A DNA stretch of 64,000 nucleotides from JAMXLJ01 sp036558745 (GTDB lineage: Bacteria; Actinomycetota; Acidimicrobiia; IMCC26256; JAMXLJ01): contig DATBEZ010000052.1 in assembly GCA_036558745.1 (NCBI GenBank), positions 62,001 through 126,000 on the forward strand, read 5' to 3'. This document shows positions 37,296 to 44,153 of the stretch, in pieces (the first letter of the stretch is position 1; each line of letters starts with the position of its first letter). A program made the translations under genes and the position numbers. A model generated the notes under the pieces. The model saw only the letters and a program-made list of their open reading frames with translations, ran no database searches and was not told where the DNA came from.

Positions 37296-38717
37296 TCACT
37301 TCGCCGCGAGCTCGACGGCGCGCGCGACGCGGAACATCACCGGCTCGGCGAGCGCGTCCGCGAGCACCTGCACCCCGATGGGAAGACCGTCGGACCCGGT
37401 CCCGAACGGCACCGACATCGCGGGATGACCGGCGAGGTTGGAGGGGATCGTGCACACGTCGTTGAGATACATCGCGAGCGGGTTCTCGATCTTGGCCCCC
37501 AGCTCGAACGCGGTGGTCGGCGACGTCGGGCCGATGAGCGCGTCGAAACGCTCGTACGCGCGAGCGAAGTCGCGGATGATCAGTGTTCGCACCTTCTGCG
37601 CCTGTCCGTAGTAGGCGTCGTAGTAGCCGGCCGAGAGGGCGTACGTCCCGAGCATGATGCGCCGCTTCACCTCCGGCCCGAATCCCGCCTCACGTGTGCG
37701 CGCGTTCATCGTCTCGACGTCGTCGCCGTCGACGCGCAACCCGTAGCGCACGCCGTCGTAGCGAGCGAGGTTCGACGACGCCTCGGCGGGCGCGATGAGG
37801 TAATAGGCGGACAGCCCGTACACCGCGCTCGGCACCGACACGCGCTCGACGGTCGCGCCGGCCTCCTCCAACGCGCCTGCGGCCCGCTCCACTGCGGCCG
37901 CGACCTCGGGGTCGACGCCCTCCGCATCCGCGAGCTCCGCGACGATGCCGATGCGCAGCCCGTCGACGCCACGGTCCAGATCCGGCAACAGGTCGCCGGC
38001 TTCGACGGGGATCGATGTGCTGTCGCACGGGTCGGGGCCCCAGATCGTCTCGAGCAGCAGCGCGGCGTCGGTCACGGTCTCGGCGAACGGTCCGATCTGG
38101 TCGAGGCTCGACGCGAACGCGACCAGCCCGTAGCGCGACACGCGTCCGTACGTCGGCTTGACGCCGACCACCCCGCACAGCGCGGCGGGCTGACGGATGG
38201 ACCCACCGGTGTCGGAGCCGAGCGCGAGTGGCGCGAAGCCCGCGGCGACCGCCGCGGCCGAGCCGCCGCTCGACCCTCCCGGGACCCGCGACGGGTCGCG
38301 CGGGTTGCGGGTCGGTCCGAACGCGGAGTTCTCGGTCGAGCTGCCCATCGCGAACTCGTCCAGGTTCGTCTTGCCGATCGGCACGGCACCGGCGGCGACG
38401 ACGCGCGAGACCACGGTCGCGTCATAGGGCGGCCGCCAGCCGTCGAGGATCGCCGACGAGCACGTCGTCGCGACGCCGCGCGTGCACAGGTTGTCCTTCA
38501 GCGCGATCGGCACGCCGGCGAGCGGGCCGGGGTCCTGACCGGCGGCGACGGCGGCGTCGACCGCGTCGGCCGCTGCTCGCGCGTCGTCGGCGAGCAGCAG
38601 ATTGAACGCGTGGATCTCGCCTTCGCGGTTCCCGACCGCGTCCAGGTGCTCCTCGACCACCTCCCGCGCCGACCGCTCACCGCTCCGGACCGCGGCGGCG
38701 ATCTCCAGCGCGCTCAC
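37296..38717 (-). CDS. gatA: Asp/Glu-tRNA amidotransferase subunit A
   Basis: A 473-residue amidase-family glutaminase with LKDNLCTRG (catalytic Lys), GGSSGGSAAAVAAG (cis-Ser) and GSDTGGSIRQPAALCG (nucleophile Ser), plus the GatA-specific VGVKPTYGRVSRYGLVAFASSLDQIGP. It releases ammonia from glutamine for GatB. The GTG start overlaps the gatC stop (GTGA), fixing the start. Confidence 0.98.
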   Translation of the reverse strand: MSALEIAAAVRSGERSAREVVEEHLDAVGNREGEIHAFNLLLADDARAAADAVDAAVAAGQDPGPLAGVPIALKDNLCTRGVATTCSSAILDGWRPPYDATVVSRVVAAGAVPIGKTNLDEFAMGSSTENSAFGPTRNPRDPSRVPGGSSGGSAAAVAAGFAPLALGSDTGGSIRQPAALCGVVGVKPTYGRVSRYGLVAFASSLDQIGPFAETVTDAALLLETIWGPDPCDSTSIPVEAGDLLPDLDRGVDGLRIGIVAELADAEGVDPEVAAAVERAAGALEEAGATVERVSVPSAVYGLSAYYLIAPAEASSNLARYDGVRYGLRVDGDDVETMNARTREAGFGPEVKRRIMLGTYALSAGYYDAYYGQAQKVRTLIIRDFARAYERFDALIGPTSPTTAFELGAKIENPLAMYLNDVCTIPSNLAGHPAMSVPFGTGSDGLPIGVQVLADALAEPVMFRVARAVELAAK

Positions 38718-39013
38718 GGCTCCTCCCCAAGGATTCGGGGCACGCGGAAGCGGCCGTCCTCGGCGGCGGGCGCGGCCGCGAGCACCTCGTCGCGCGGGAG
38801 GCATGGCCGCGGCTCGTCGGGGCGCAGCACGTTGGACAGCGGCAACGGGTGCGCGGTCGGCTCGACTCCGTCGGTGTCGAGCGCGGAGACCTGTGCCGCG
38901 TGCTCGAGGATCGCCTCGAGCTGGCCGGTGAAGCGCTCGACCTCGTCCGCGGTCAACGCGAGGCGGGCCAGGCGGGCCACGTGGCTGACGTCGTCAGGGG
39001 TAATACGGCTCAC
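38714..39013 (-). CDS. gatC: Asp/Glu-tRNA amidotransferase subunit C
   Basis: A 99-residue GatC: VSHVARLARLALTADEVERF, QLEAILEHAAQVSALDTDGVEPTAHPLPL and LRPDEPRP are the conserved blocks. It wraps GatA and GatB together. GTG start, stop overlapping gatA. Confidence 0.96.
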   Translation of the reverse strand: MSRITPDDVSHVARLARLALTADEVERFTGQLEAILEHAAQVSALDTDGVEPTAHPLPLSNVLRPDEPRPCLPRDEVLAAAPAAEDGRFRVPRILGEEP

Positions 39014-39079
39014 GCGCCGAGTCTAGGAAGCGGGTGGGCAGTACCCCCGCCGACTCTCACGCGCCCGGAGGGCCGCCTC

Positions 39080-39388
39080 CTACCGGTAGGGGTCACCGGG
39101 CGAGCCGGGCTCCTCCCACCAGTCGTCCGGGGCCGCCTTCCACTCCGGGTCGGGATAGATGCACGAGACGGGGCAGGCGGGAAGGCACTTGTCGCAGCCG
39201 CTGCAGAGCTCCGGGACGATGATCACGTCCACGCCGTGGTTGAAGATCGCGCCGAACTGCGGCGGGCAGTGGCGCAGGCACGCGTCGCAGTTGATGCACT
39301 CCGACATCTCGATGCGAAGCGGCGGGTTCTGCCACTTCGGGTTCCGCTCCCGGGCGTCGATGCGCTCGGGACGGGTCGTCGCGGCCAT
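39080..39388 (-). CDS. 2[4Fe-4S] ferredoxin
   Basis: A 102-residue ferredoxin with two complete C-x2-C-x2-C-x3-CP motifs: Cys31-34-37-41 (CINCDACLRHCP) and Cys62-65-68-72 (CSGCDKCLPACP). An N-terminal extension of about 25 residues (NPKWQNPPLRIEM) and an acidic C-terminal tail (DDWWEEPGSPGDP) resemble actinobacterial ferredoxins paired with ferredoxin reductases or 2-oxoacid oxidoreductases. Low-potential electron carrier in the cytosol; partner not in the window. TACGCT is 6 nt before the ATG. Confidence 0.93.
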   Translation of the reverse strand: MAATTRPERIDARERNPKWQNPPLRIEMSECINCDACLRHCPPQFGAIFNHGVDVIIVPELCSGCDKCLPACPVSCIYPDPEWKAAPDDWWEEPGSPGDPYR

Positions 39389-39394
39389 CCCTGC

Positions 39395-39400
39395 AGCGTA
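39395..39400 (-). promoter_or_regulatory. -10 box (TACGCT) of the ferredoxin gene, leaderless type
   Basis: TACGCT on the gene strand ends 6 nt before the ATG at 39388. Divergent from the SCP2 promoter 50 bp away. Confidence 0.5.
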
Positions 39401-39448
39401 GGTGGACGCGCGCCGCACCCGCCCCTGCCGCACCCGAGGAGCATTCGG

Positions 39449-39454
39449 TACACT
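39449..39454 (+). promoter_or_regulatory. -10 box (TACACT) of the SCP2 gene
   Basis: TACACT lies 36 nt before the GTG start; a leader of about 30 nt would carry the GGAGGAGGT ribosome site at 39475-39485. This gene is therefore leadered, a useful contrast to its leaderless divergent neighbour. Confidence 0.5.
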
Positions 39455-39490
39455 CCGGGCCCGTCTCAGGCGTGCGGAGGAGGTTTCCGG

Positions 39491-39898
39491 GTGGCGGACA
39501 AGTACCCGTTCCTGTCGGACGATTGGTTCAACGCGGTGCTCGCGCTCATCGAGAAGCACGGCGACGACGCGCCGGCACACCAGAACATGCGCATGAACCT
39601 CGTCGTGACGGACACGCCCTTCGACGCGGACCGCCAGTTCCACATGGGCGCGGACGACGGCAAGGCGCTGTTCGGGCAGGGTCACATCGACCCGTCGGAC
39701 GTCACCCTGACGACCGACTACTCGACGGCCAAGGACGTGTTCGCGTCGGGCAACCCGCAGGCGGGGATGCAGGCGTTCATGGCGGGCAAGGTCCGGGTCC
39801 AGGGCGACATGGCCAAGCTCATGGCGGGCGCCGCCGCGGGTGGTGGTCCTGCCGGGAACCAGGATCTGGCCCAGGCCATCATCGAGGTCACGGAGTAG
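39491..39898 (+). CDS. SCP2 sterol-carrier-like lipid-binding protein
   Basis: A 135-residue SCP2-fold protein. The end of the fold is well conserved: DPSDVTLTTDYSTAKDVFASGNPQAGMQAFMAGKVRVQGDMAKLM is the typical lipid-tunnel and C-terminal helix segment. It probably binds acyl-CoA or sterol-like lipids. The GTG start has GGAGGAGG upstream, one of the strongest ribosome sites in the window. Convergent with the membrane glycosyltransferase-like gene. Confidence 0.88.
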   Translation: MADKYPFLSDDWFNAVLALIEKHGDDAPAHQNMRMNLVVTDTPFDADRQFHMGADDGKALFGQGHIDPSDVTLTTDYSTAKDVFASGNPQAGMQAFMAGKVRVQGDMAKLMAGAAAGGGPAGNQDLAQAIIEVTE

Positions 39899-39922
39899 CC
39901 GGCGGGCGTCGGCCCGCGGCGC

Positions 39923-41614
39923 TCAGCGCTCGACCACGCTGACCTCGGCCGCCGGCGTGGTGGTGATGAAGCGCAGCCGATCCTCGAACGCGCGCGTGAT
40001 CGGCGACGTCGGTCCGTACTTCCGGCGCGCCCGCTCGACGTCGCGCCTGGTCTGCGCGCGCACCCGGGCGGGATACGGCTCGACCTCGTGGGCGATGAGG
40101 CGCCCCGGCGGGAACGGCGGAGCGTGTCCGACCACGAGTGTCGTGTCGATCCGCGGGGCGCGGGAGTGGAGCCAGTCGCCGACGAAGAACCCGGTCGGCG
40201 CCGAGACCTGGACGTGCGCGCCACGCCGCTGCAGCTGCAACACGAGCGACCACAGGTCGAAGTCGATCGCCCCGCCGTCGACGCGCACGGTGCGCCCCCG
40301 CACGTCCACATGTGAGAGCACCTGATCACGAACGGATCGGACCCGCTGTTGCGCGTTCGCGTCGGGCACCTGCGCACGCACCGCGCTGCCGATGCCCGCG
40401 ATCACGAGCACCAGGAACACGACCGCGACGAGTGATCCGGCCGAGACCCGTGCCACCCTGCCGATCGCCGCCGGCGGGATCGCGCGGATCCCACCCCACA
40501 CGACGAGGATGCCGAGCGTCGCCCCCAGGATCCACGTCCACTGCACCAGATAGGGGTAGACGAGACCGACGATGCCGTGCGCGCCGATGATCGCCCCGAC
40601 GAAGCCGACCGCGACCATCGCCGCGAGCCACAGCACCTCGCGATCGCGACGCCGCCACGCGAACACGGTCACGACGGCCCCGAGCACGAGGGCGACCGGC
40701 CAGTCCATCCCCCGCACGTAGTTCACGCCGATCAGGCCGAGCGGGCGCGCACCGAACAGCCACTCCGGACGCCAGCTCCACTGCAGCGCGACGACGCGCA
40801 CCGATTGCAGCCACGTCAGCGTCCCGGTGTGGCTCGTGAAGAAGTTCCAGATCCCACCGAGGTTGCCGACGCGCGCGAGCTGGTCGATGAGCGGCGGGAG
40901 CCATACCAACCCGACGACGCCGGCCGACACCGCGAGCACCCGCGCCGGACGGGCCCGCACCTCCTCGGGTGACCGCCGGCGCCACGCGAGAACGAGACCG
41001 ACGAACGCGACGACGAGGACACCGACCGTCGCCGGCGCGTAGGAGACGTGTGACTGCACGACGAAGCTGCCGACCCCGAGCGCGATCGGCAACATCCATC
41101 CGTCACCCAGCGCGACCGACCACGCCAGGAGCACGAACAGCGCGAACGGCAGCAACGTGACGAGCGGGTTCCAGGGGTCGTCCAGCGAGGTGCCGGTCAG
41201 CGTGCGCATCAGGAGCAGCGTGATCCCGAGCGTGACGACCGCGAGGACGGTCCCGCCGCGCCGGCGCGCGACGAAGCCGATCCCGACGACCGCAGCCGCG
41301 TTGATGAGGACCGCGCCGACCAGGATGCTGCTGGCGCGGCTGCCCGTCAGCCGATAGGGCAGCGCGAGCAGATAGAAGAGCGAAGGGCCGGGCTGGCGGA
41401 AGCCGAAGCGCGAGTACGGCCCGAGGAGGACTGCGTGGCGGCCGACCGCGCGCGTCGCGAGCTCGATCGTCGCCCGGTCGGCGAAGGGAACGAACTGCGA
41501 GCGGAAGAACAGCGTGCGCACGAGCGCGACGGCGAGCGGTGCGAGCGCGCAACCGAGCGCGGCCGCGAACACCACGTCAGAACGGGACCAGCGGCGGGTC
41601 CACCCGGGGCGCAC
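39923..41614 (-). CDS. polytopic membrane protein, GT-C glycosyltransferase-like
   Basis: A 563-residue protein with about 11-12 hydrophobic helices between residues 15 and 415 and a soluble C-terminal domain of about 145 residues. The first loop (FVPFADRATIELATRAVG, then GPYSRFGFRQPGPSLFYLLA) resembles the first periplasmic loop of GT-C enzymes, where an acidic residue is catalytic, but a confident family match is not possible by eye. The C-terminal part (VRSVRDQVLSHVDVRGRTVRVDGG) looks extracytoplasmic. TAGCGT lies 9 nt before the GTG start. Confidence 0.6.
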   Translation of the reverse strand: MRPGWTRRWSRSDVVFAAALGCALAPLAVALVRTLFFRSQFVPFADRATIELATRAVGRHAVLLGPYSRFGFRQPGPSLFYLLALPYRLTGSRASSILVGAVLINAAAVVGIGFVARRRGGTVLAVVTLGITLLLMRTLTGTSLDDPWNPLVTLLPFALFVLLAWSVALGDGWMLPIALGVGSFVVQSHVSYAPATVGVLVVAFVGLVLAWRRRSPEEVRARPARVLAVSAGVVGLVWLPPLIDQLARVGNLGGIWNFFTSHTGTLTWLQSVRVVALQWSWRPEWLFGARPLGLIGVNYVRGMDWPVALVLGAVVTVFAWRRRDREVLWLAAMVAVGFVGAIIGAHGIVGLVYPYLVQWTWILGATLGILVVWGGIRAIPPAAIGRVARVSAGSLVAVVFLVLVIAGIGSAVRAQVPDANAQQRVRSVRDQVLSHVDVRGRTVRVDGGAIDFDLWSLVLQLQRRGAHVQVSAPTGFFVGDWLHSRAPRIDTTLVVGHAPPFPPGRLIAHEVEPYPARVRAQTRRDVERARRKYGPTSPITRAFEDRLRFITTTPAAEVSVVER

Positions 41615-41623
41615 GAGTCGGAG

Positions 41624-41629
41624 ACGCTA
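41624..41629 (-). promoter_or_regulatory. -10 box (TAGCGT) of the GT-C-like gene, leaderless type
   Basis: TAGCGT on the gene strand ends 9 nt before the GTG at 41614; no ribosome site in between. Confidence 0.45.
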
Positions 41630-41699
41630 GTGGTGGACGTGTCGCAGCGGACGAGCGGGAGACGATGGTGGACCGGGCGCGCGCGGTCGCGCCCGGGCG

Positions 41700-41915
41700 T
41701 CAGGCGCGGTCGGTCCGGGACTCGGGTGTGCTGAGGACCTCGGGTTCGGTCAGGTCCACCAGAGCCGGCGGGTCGAGGAACCACGCCGGCTGCGGCGCCG
41801 GTGCGGCCTCGAGAGCGAGGAGGGGACCGGGGCAGCGGCGCGGCAGGCGCCCATAGCCGTTGCCCGGTCGGCTGCTCGCCGGTCGAAGAGTTGCTCCATG
41901 CGGGAGTCGTCGCAT
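41700..41915 (-). CDS. possible small protein (71 aa) in the long intergenic region
   Basis: The frame has a plausible ribosome site (GTGAGGGCACG before ATG) and, in its second half, high third-position GC and a low-Arg, Pro/Glu-rich composition (FLDPPALVDLTEPEVLSTPE) unlike random frames. The first 20 residues look less convincing. No family recognised. Confidence 0.3.
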   Translation of the reverse strand: MRRLPHGATLRPASSRPGNGYGRLPRRCPGPLLALEAAPAPQPAWFLDPPALVDLTEPEVLSTPESRTDRA

Positions 41916-42230
41916 CGTGCCCTCACCTGCCCATGCCGTCCGGGACGGCGGCGTCGTTCACGTCTGCCCGTTGTGGTGCCCCCGTCTTGAACACCCGCCC
42001 TGCAAGGCCCGATCGTCCGAGCCCGTGTCACCCTCGCTGCCACCCTTCGTGGCCACCCTGTGTCAAAACCGTATGGCACGCTCCGTGGCCGAACAATAGT
42101 GCTGATGGCCTAATTACCCGGAGCGTGGGCGGCCCAACACTCGCCGCGAATAGGGTAAACGGGACGACCGGGACGCGTCTCTCGCGCGGAGCGCGTTTTA
42201 CCTTTGACGCAGAGAGGCAGCTCGCTCCGG

Positions 42231-43106
42231 CTACCGCTCGTGACGGGTCACGAGCTCGTAGATCCCGACCCCCGAGCGGTCGTCACCGACGATGCGCAAC
42301 GGCGTCTCGGTGATCGTCACGGCCTCGTCGCCGAGCCGCACCGGGTCCCGCCAGCGCTCGGCCTCCATCGCCAGGGTGGTCCCGCCCGCGAGCTCGAGGC
42401 GCAGCTCGAACCCGTCGGGCCCGCCGCCGTGGGTCTCCCGCGATCGGCGCTCGGCCCGGACGACCGGCTGCACCGACCCGCCGTCGTAGAGGTAGCCACT
42501 CACGCCCACGCCGCCGTGCGCGTCGACCACCTGGAGGAGGTTGCACGAGCGGTCCCCGTCGAAGAAGCCGGTGATGCGATGCCACTCGCGCACGCCGTCC
42601 CAGTGCCATGCACCCCACGAGCGGCCCCGCTGCCCGAGTGCGGCGAAGGGCAGCGATCTGCCGCCCGACGTCAGGGCACCCTCGAGCCGGCCGGTCTGTT
42701 CGAAGTGACCCGACGCGATGCCCGGCGACGGGGGCCCTTCGGCATAGTCGACGCACGGCGTGATGGCCACGAACGCGAGGTCCGCGCGCTCCCCTCCCGC
42801 GTCGACCTCCAGCGCGAGACGCCGCAACGGTTCCACGATCCGCGCCGTCACGCCGCCGACCGCGAACGCGTCGCGGTCGCCGGGCGGTGCCTCCACCTGG
42901 CCGTGCGTGGCCACGCTCGGCGCGGCGCCGTCGACCCACGCGATCCACAACGCCTCGGCCGCCGGACGGTTCGGCTCGACGACGACGCGGGCGAGGAAGC
43001 CGACACCCGACGCGTGGTCGAACGCGTCGAAGGTGCACGCTTCCATCCAGGATGCGTCGACGGTGTCCGCGGCGTGCCGGCGCTCGTCCGCGTCGGAGAT
43101 CGACAT
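42231..43106 (-). CDS. CrtC/DUF7064-like conserved hypothetical protein
   Basis: A 291-residue soluble beta-rich protein. The pattern VDGAAPSVATHGQVEAPP, GHFEQTGRLEGALTSGGR, GQRGRSWGAWHWDGVREWHRITGFF and GVGVSGYLYDGG resembles hydroxyneurosporene-synthase-like (CrtC-fold, lipocalin-type) proteins that in actinobacteria accompany terpenoid or steroid genes. No catalytic claim is possible. TAGCCT lies 7 nt upstream of the ATG. Next to a hydroxyacyl-type SDR. Confidence 0.55.
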   Translation of the reverse strand: MSISDADERRHAADTVDASWMEACTFDAFDHASGVGFLARVVVEPNRPAAEALWIAWVDGAAPSVATHGQVEAPPGDRDAFAVGGVTARIVEPLRRLALEVDAGGERADLAFVAITPCVDYAEGPPSPGIASGHFEQTGRLEGALTSGGRSLPFAALGQRGRSWGAWHWDGVREWHRITGFFDGDRSCNLLQVVDAHGGVGVSGYLYDGGSVQPVVRAERRSRETHGGGPDGFELRLELAGGTTLAMEAERWRDPVRLGDEAVTITETPLRIVGDDRSGVGIYELVTRHER

Positions 43107-43113
43107 CCGCGGG

Positions 43114-43119
43114 AGGCTA
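43114..43119 (-). promoter_or_regulatory. -10 box (TAGCCT) of the CrtC-like gene, leaderless type
   Basis: TAGCCT on the gene strand ends 7 nt before the ATG at 43106. Confidence 0.45.
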
Positions 43120-43187
43120 ACGCTTGCTGCCCGCGATCACGCCACCGGCGCCGCCCGCGGCGCACGTGCCCGCCGGGCCGGCCGCGC

Positions 43188-44081
43188 CTACTTGCGCTTC
43201 ACCTGCTCCATCATCTTCGGGACCTCGTTCTGGAGGTCGGCGACGGTCCAGCGCTCCGGCTTGTCGAGCTTCGCGGTGAGCGTCCACGGCTGGAAGTACT
43301 GGATCGTGCCGCCCTGCACCAGGAATGCCTGACCCGTGATGTCGCAGTCCTCGGTCGCGAGGTACGCGACGAACGGTGAGACGTTCGCGGGATCCCAGAC
43401 GTCGAACTTCGACGCGTCCTCGGGCTCCTTCACCGCGTCGCTCAAACCCGGGGTCTGGAGCGTCAGCCGGGTGCGCGCGGCCGGCGCGATGGCGTTCGAG
43501 CGGACGCCGTAGCGACCGAGCTCCATCGCGCAGATCTGACTGAACGTCGCGATGCCGGACTTCGCCGCCCCGTAGTTCGTCTGTCCCGGGTTGCCGAGCA
43601 GACCCGACGTCGACGACGTGTGGATCAACGCGGCCTTCATCTCGTTGCCGGCCTTGGCCTGCTCGCGCCAGTACACCGCCGCGTGATGGGTCGGGCAGAA
43701 GTGGCCCTTCAGGTGCACGTGGATGACCGCGTCCCACTCGCCCTCGGTCATGTTGACGAGGACGCGGTCGCGAAGGATGCCCGCGTTGTTCACGAGCACG
43801 TGCAGGGTGCCGAACGTGTTCACCGCGGTGTCGACGAGTCGCTTCGCGCCGTCCCAGTCGGCCACGTTGTCGACGTTGGCGACGGCCTCGCCGCCCATCT
43901 CCTTGATCTCGTCGACGACCTGCTGAGCGGGGGCGCGGTCCTCGCCCGTGCCGTTGATGTCGCCGCCGAGGTCGTTCACGACGACCTTCGCACCCTCCTT
44001 GGCGAAGAGCAGCGCATGCTCGCGACCGAGGCCCCGGCCGGCCCCGGTGATGATCGCCACACGCCCGTCGAGTGCTCCCAT
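43188..44081 (-). CDS. short-chain dehydrogenase (3-hydroxyacyl-CoA dehydrogenase-like)
   Basis: A 297-residue SDR with the NAD(P) loop TGAGRGLG (residues 12-19), NNAG, catalytic Ser in HTSSTSG and Y-x3-K in NYGAAK. The longer loop NDLGGDINGTGEDRAPAQQVVDEI is typical of the hydroxysteroid/multifunctional-enzyme (MFE-2/HSD17B4-like) subgroup that oxidises 3-hydroxyacyl-CoA. GGGAGG precedes the ATG. Its promoter region contains a perfect palindrome over the -35 position, suggesting a TetR-type repressor responsive to an acyl-CoA. Confidence 0.9.
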   Translation of the reverse strand: MGALDGRVAIITGAGRGLGREHALLFAKEGAKVVVNDLGGDINGTGEDRAPAQQVVDEIKEMGGEAVANVDNVADWDGAKRLVDTAVNTFGTLHVLVNNAGILRDRVLVNMTEGEWDAVIHVHLKGHFCPTHHAAVYWREQAKAGNEMKAALIHTSSTSGLLGNPGQTNYGAAKSGIATFSQICAMELGRYGVRSNAIAPAARTRLTLQTPGLSDAVKEPEDASKFDVWDPANVSPFVAYLATEDCDITGQAFLVQGGTIQYFQPWTLTAKLDKPERWTVADLQNEVPKMMEQVKRK

Positions 44082-44122
44082 GGACGGCCTCCCAGGCTCG
44101 TCGAACCGTCAGGACGGCGCGC

Positions 44123-44128
44123 ATGGTA
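44123..44128 (-). promoter_or_regulatory. -10 box (TACCAT) of the SDR gene
   Basis: TACCAT on the gene strand lies 41 nt before the SDR ATG; the leader carries a GGGAGG ribosome site. The matching -35 position falls inside the palindrome at 44138-44153. Confidence 0.4.
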
Positions 44129-44137
44129 CGTGTTCAC

Positions 44138-44153
44138 TTGACCGCGCGGTCAA
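44138..44153. promoter_or_regulatory. perfect 16-bp palindrome TTGACCGCGCGGTCAA, candidate TetR operator
   Basis: The element abuts the pknB stop codon and covers the predicted -35 region of the SDR promoter, an ideal repressor position. TTGACC-n-GGTCAA symmetry is common for TetR-family regulators of acyl-CoA metabolism in actinobacteria. It is different from the ilvC-end palindrome (19662-19679). No regulator gene is adjacent. Confidence 0.6.

Larger units (their letters stand above)
41615..42230. other. longest gene-poor stretch of the window (616 bp)
   Basis: Between the GT-C-like start and the stop of the CrtC-like gene, both on the minus strand. It holds the leaderless box at 41624, the possible small gene at 41700-41915, and a markedly AT-richer part (about 42055-42215) with a TTGACA (minus, about 42066-42061), a CGCGC-GGA-GCGCG hairpin (42183-42195) followed by TTTT on the plus strand, and no convincing ORF. 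No tRNA-like T-arm or cloverleaf was found. Confidence 0.6.

Noticed and set aside
42204..43379. Plus-strand 391-codon frame opposite the CrtC-like gene
   Set aside because: His/Arg-rich shadow; the minus frame has the leaderless box and conserved blocks.
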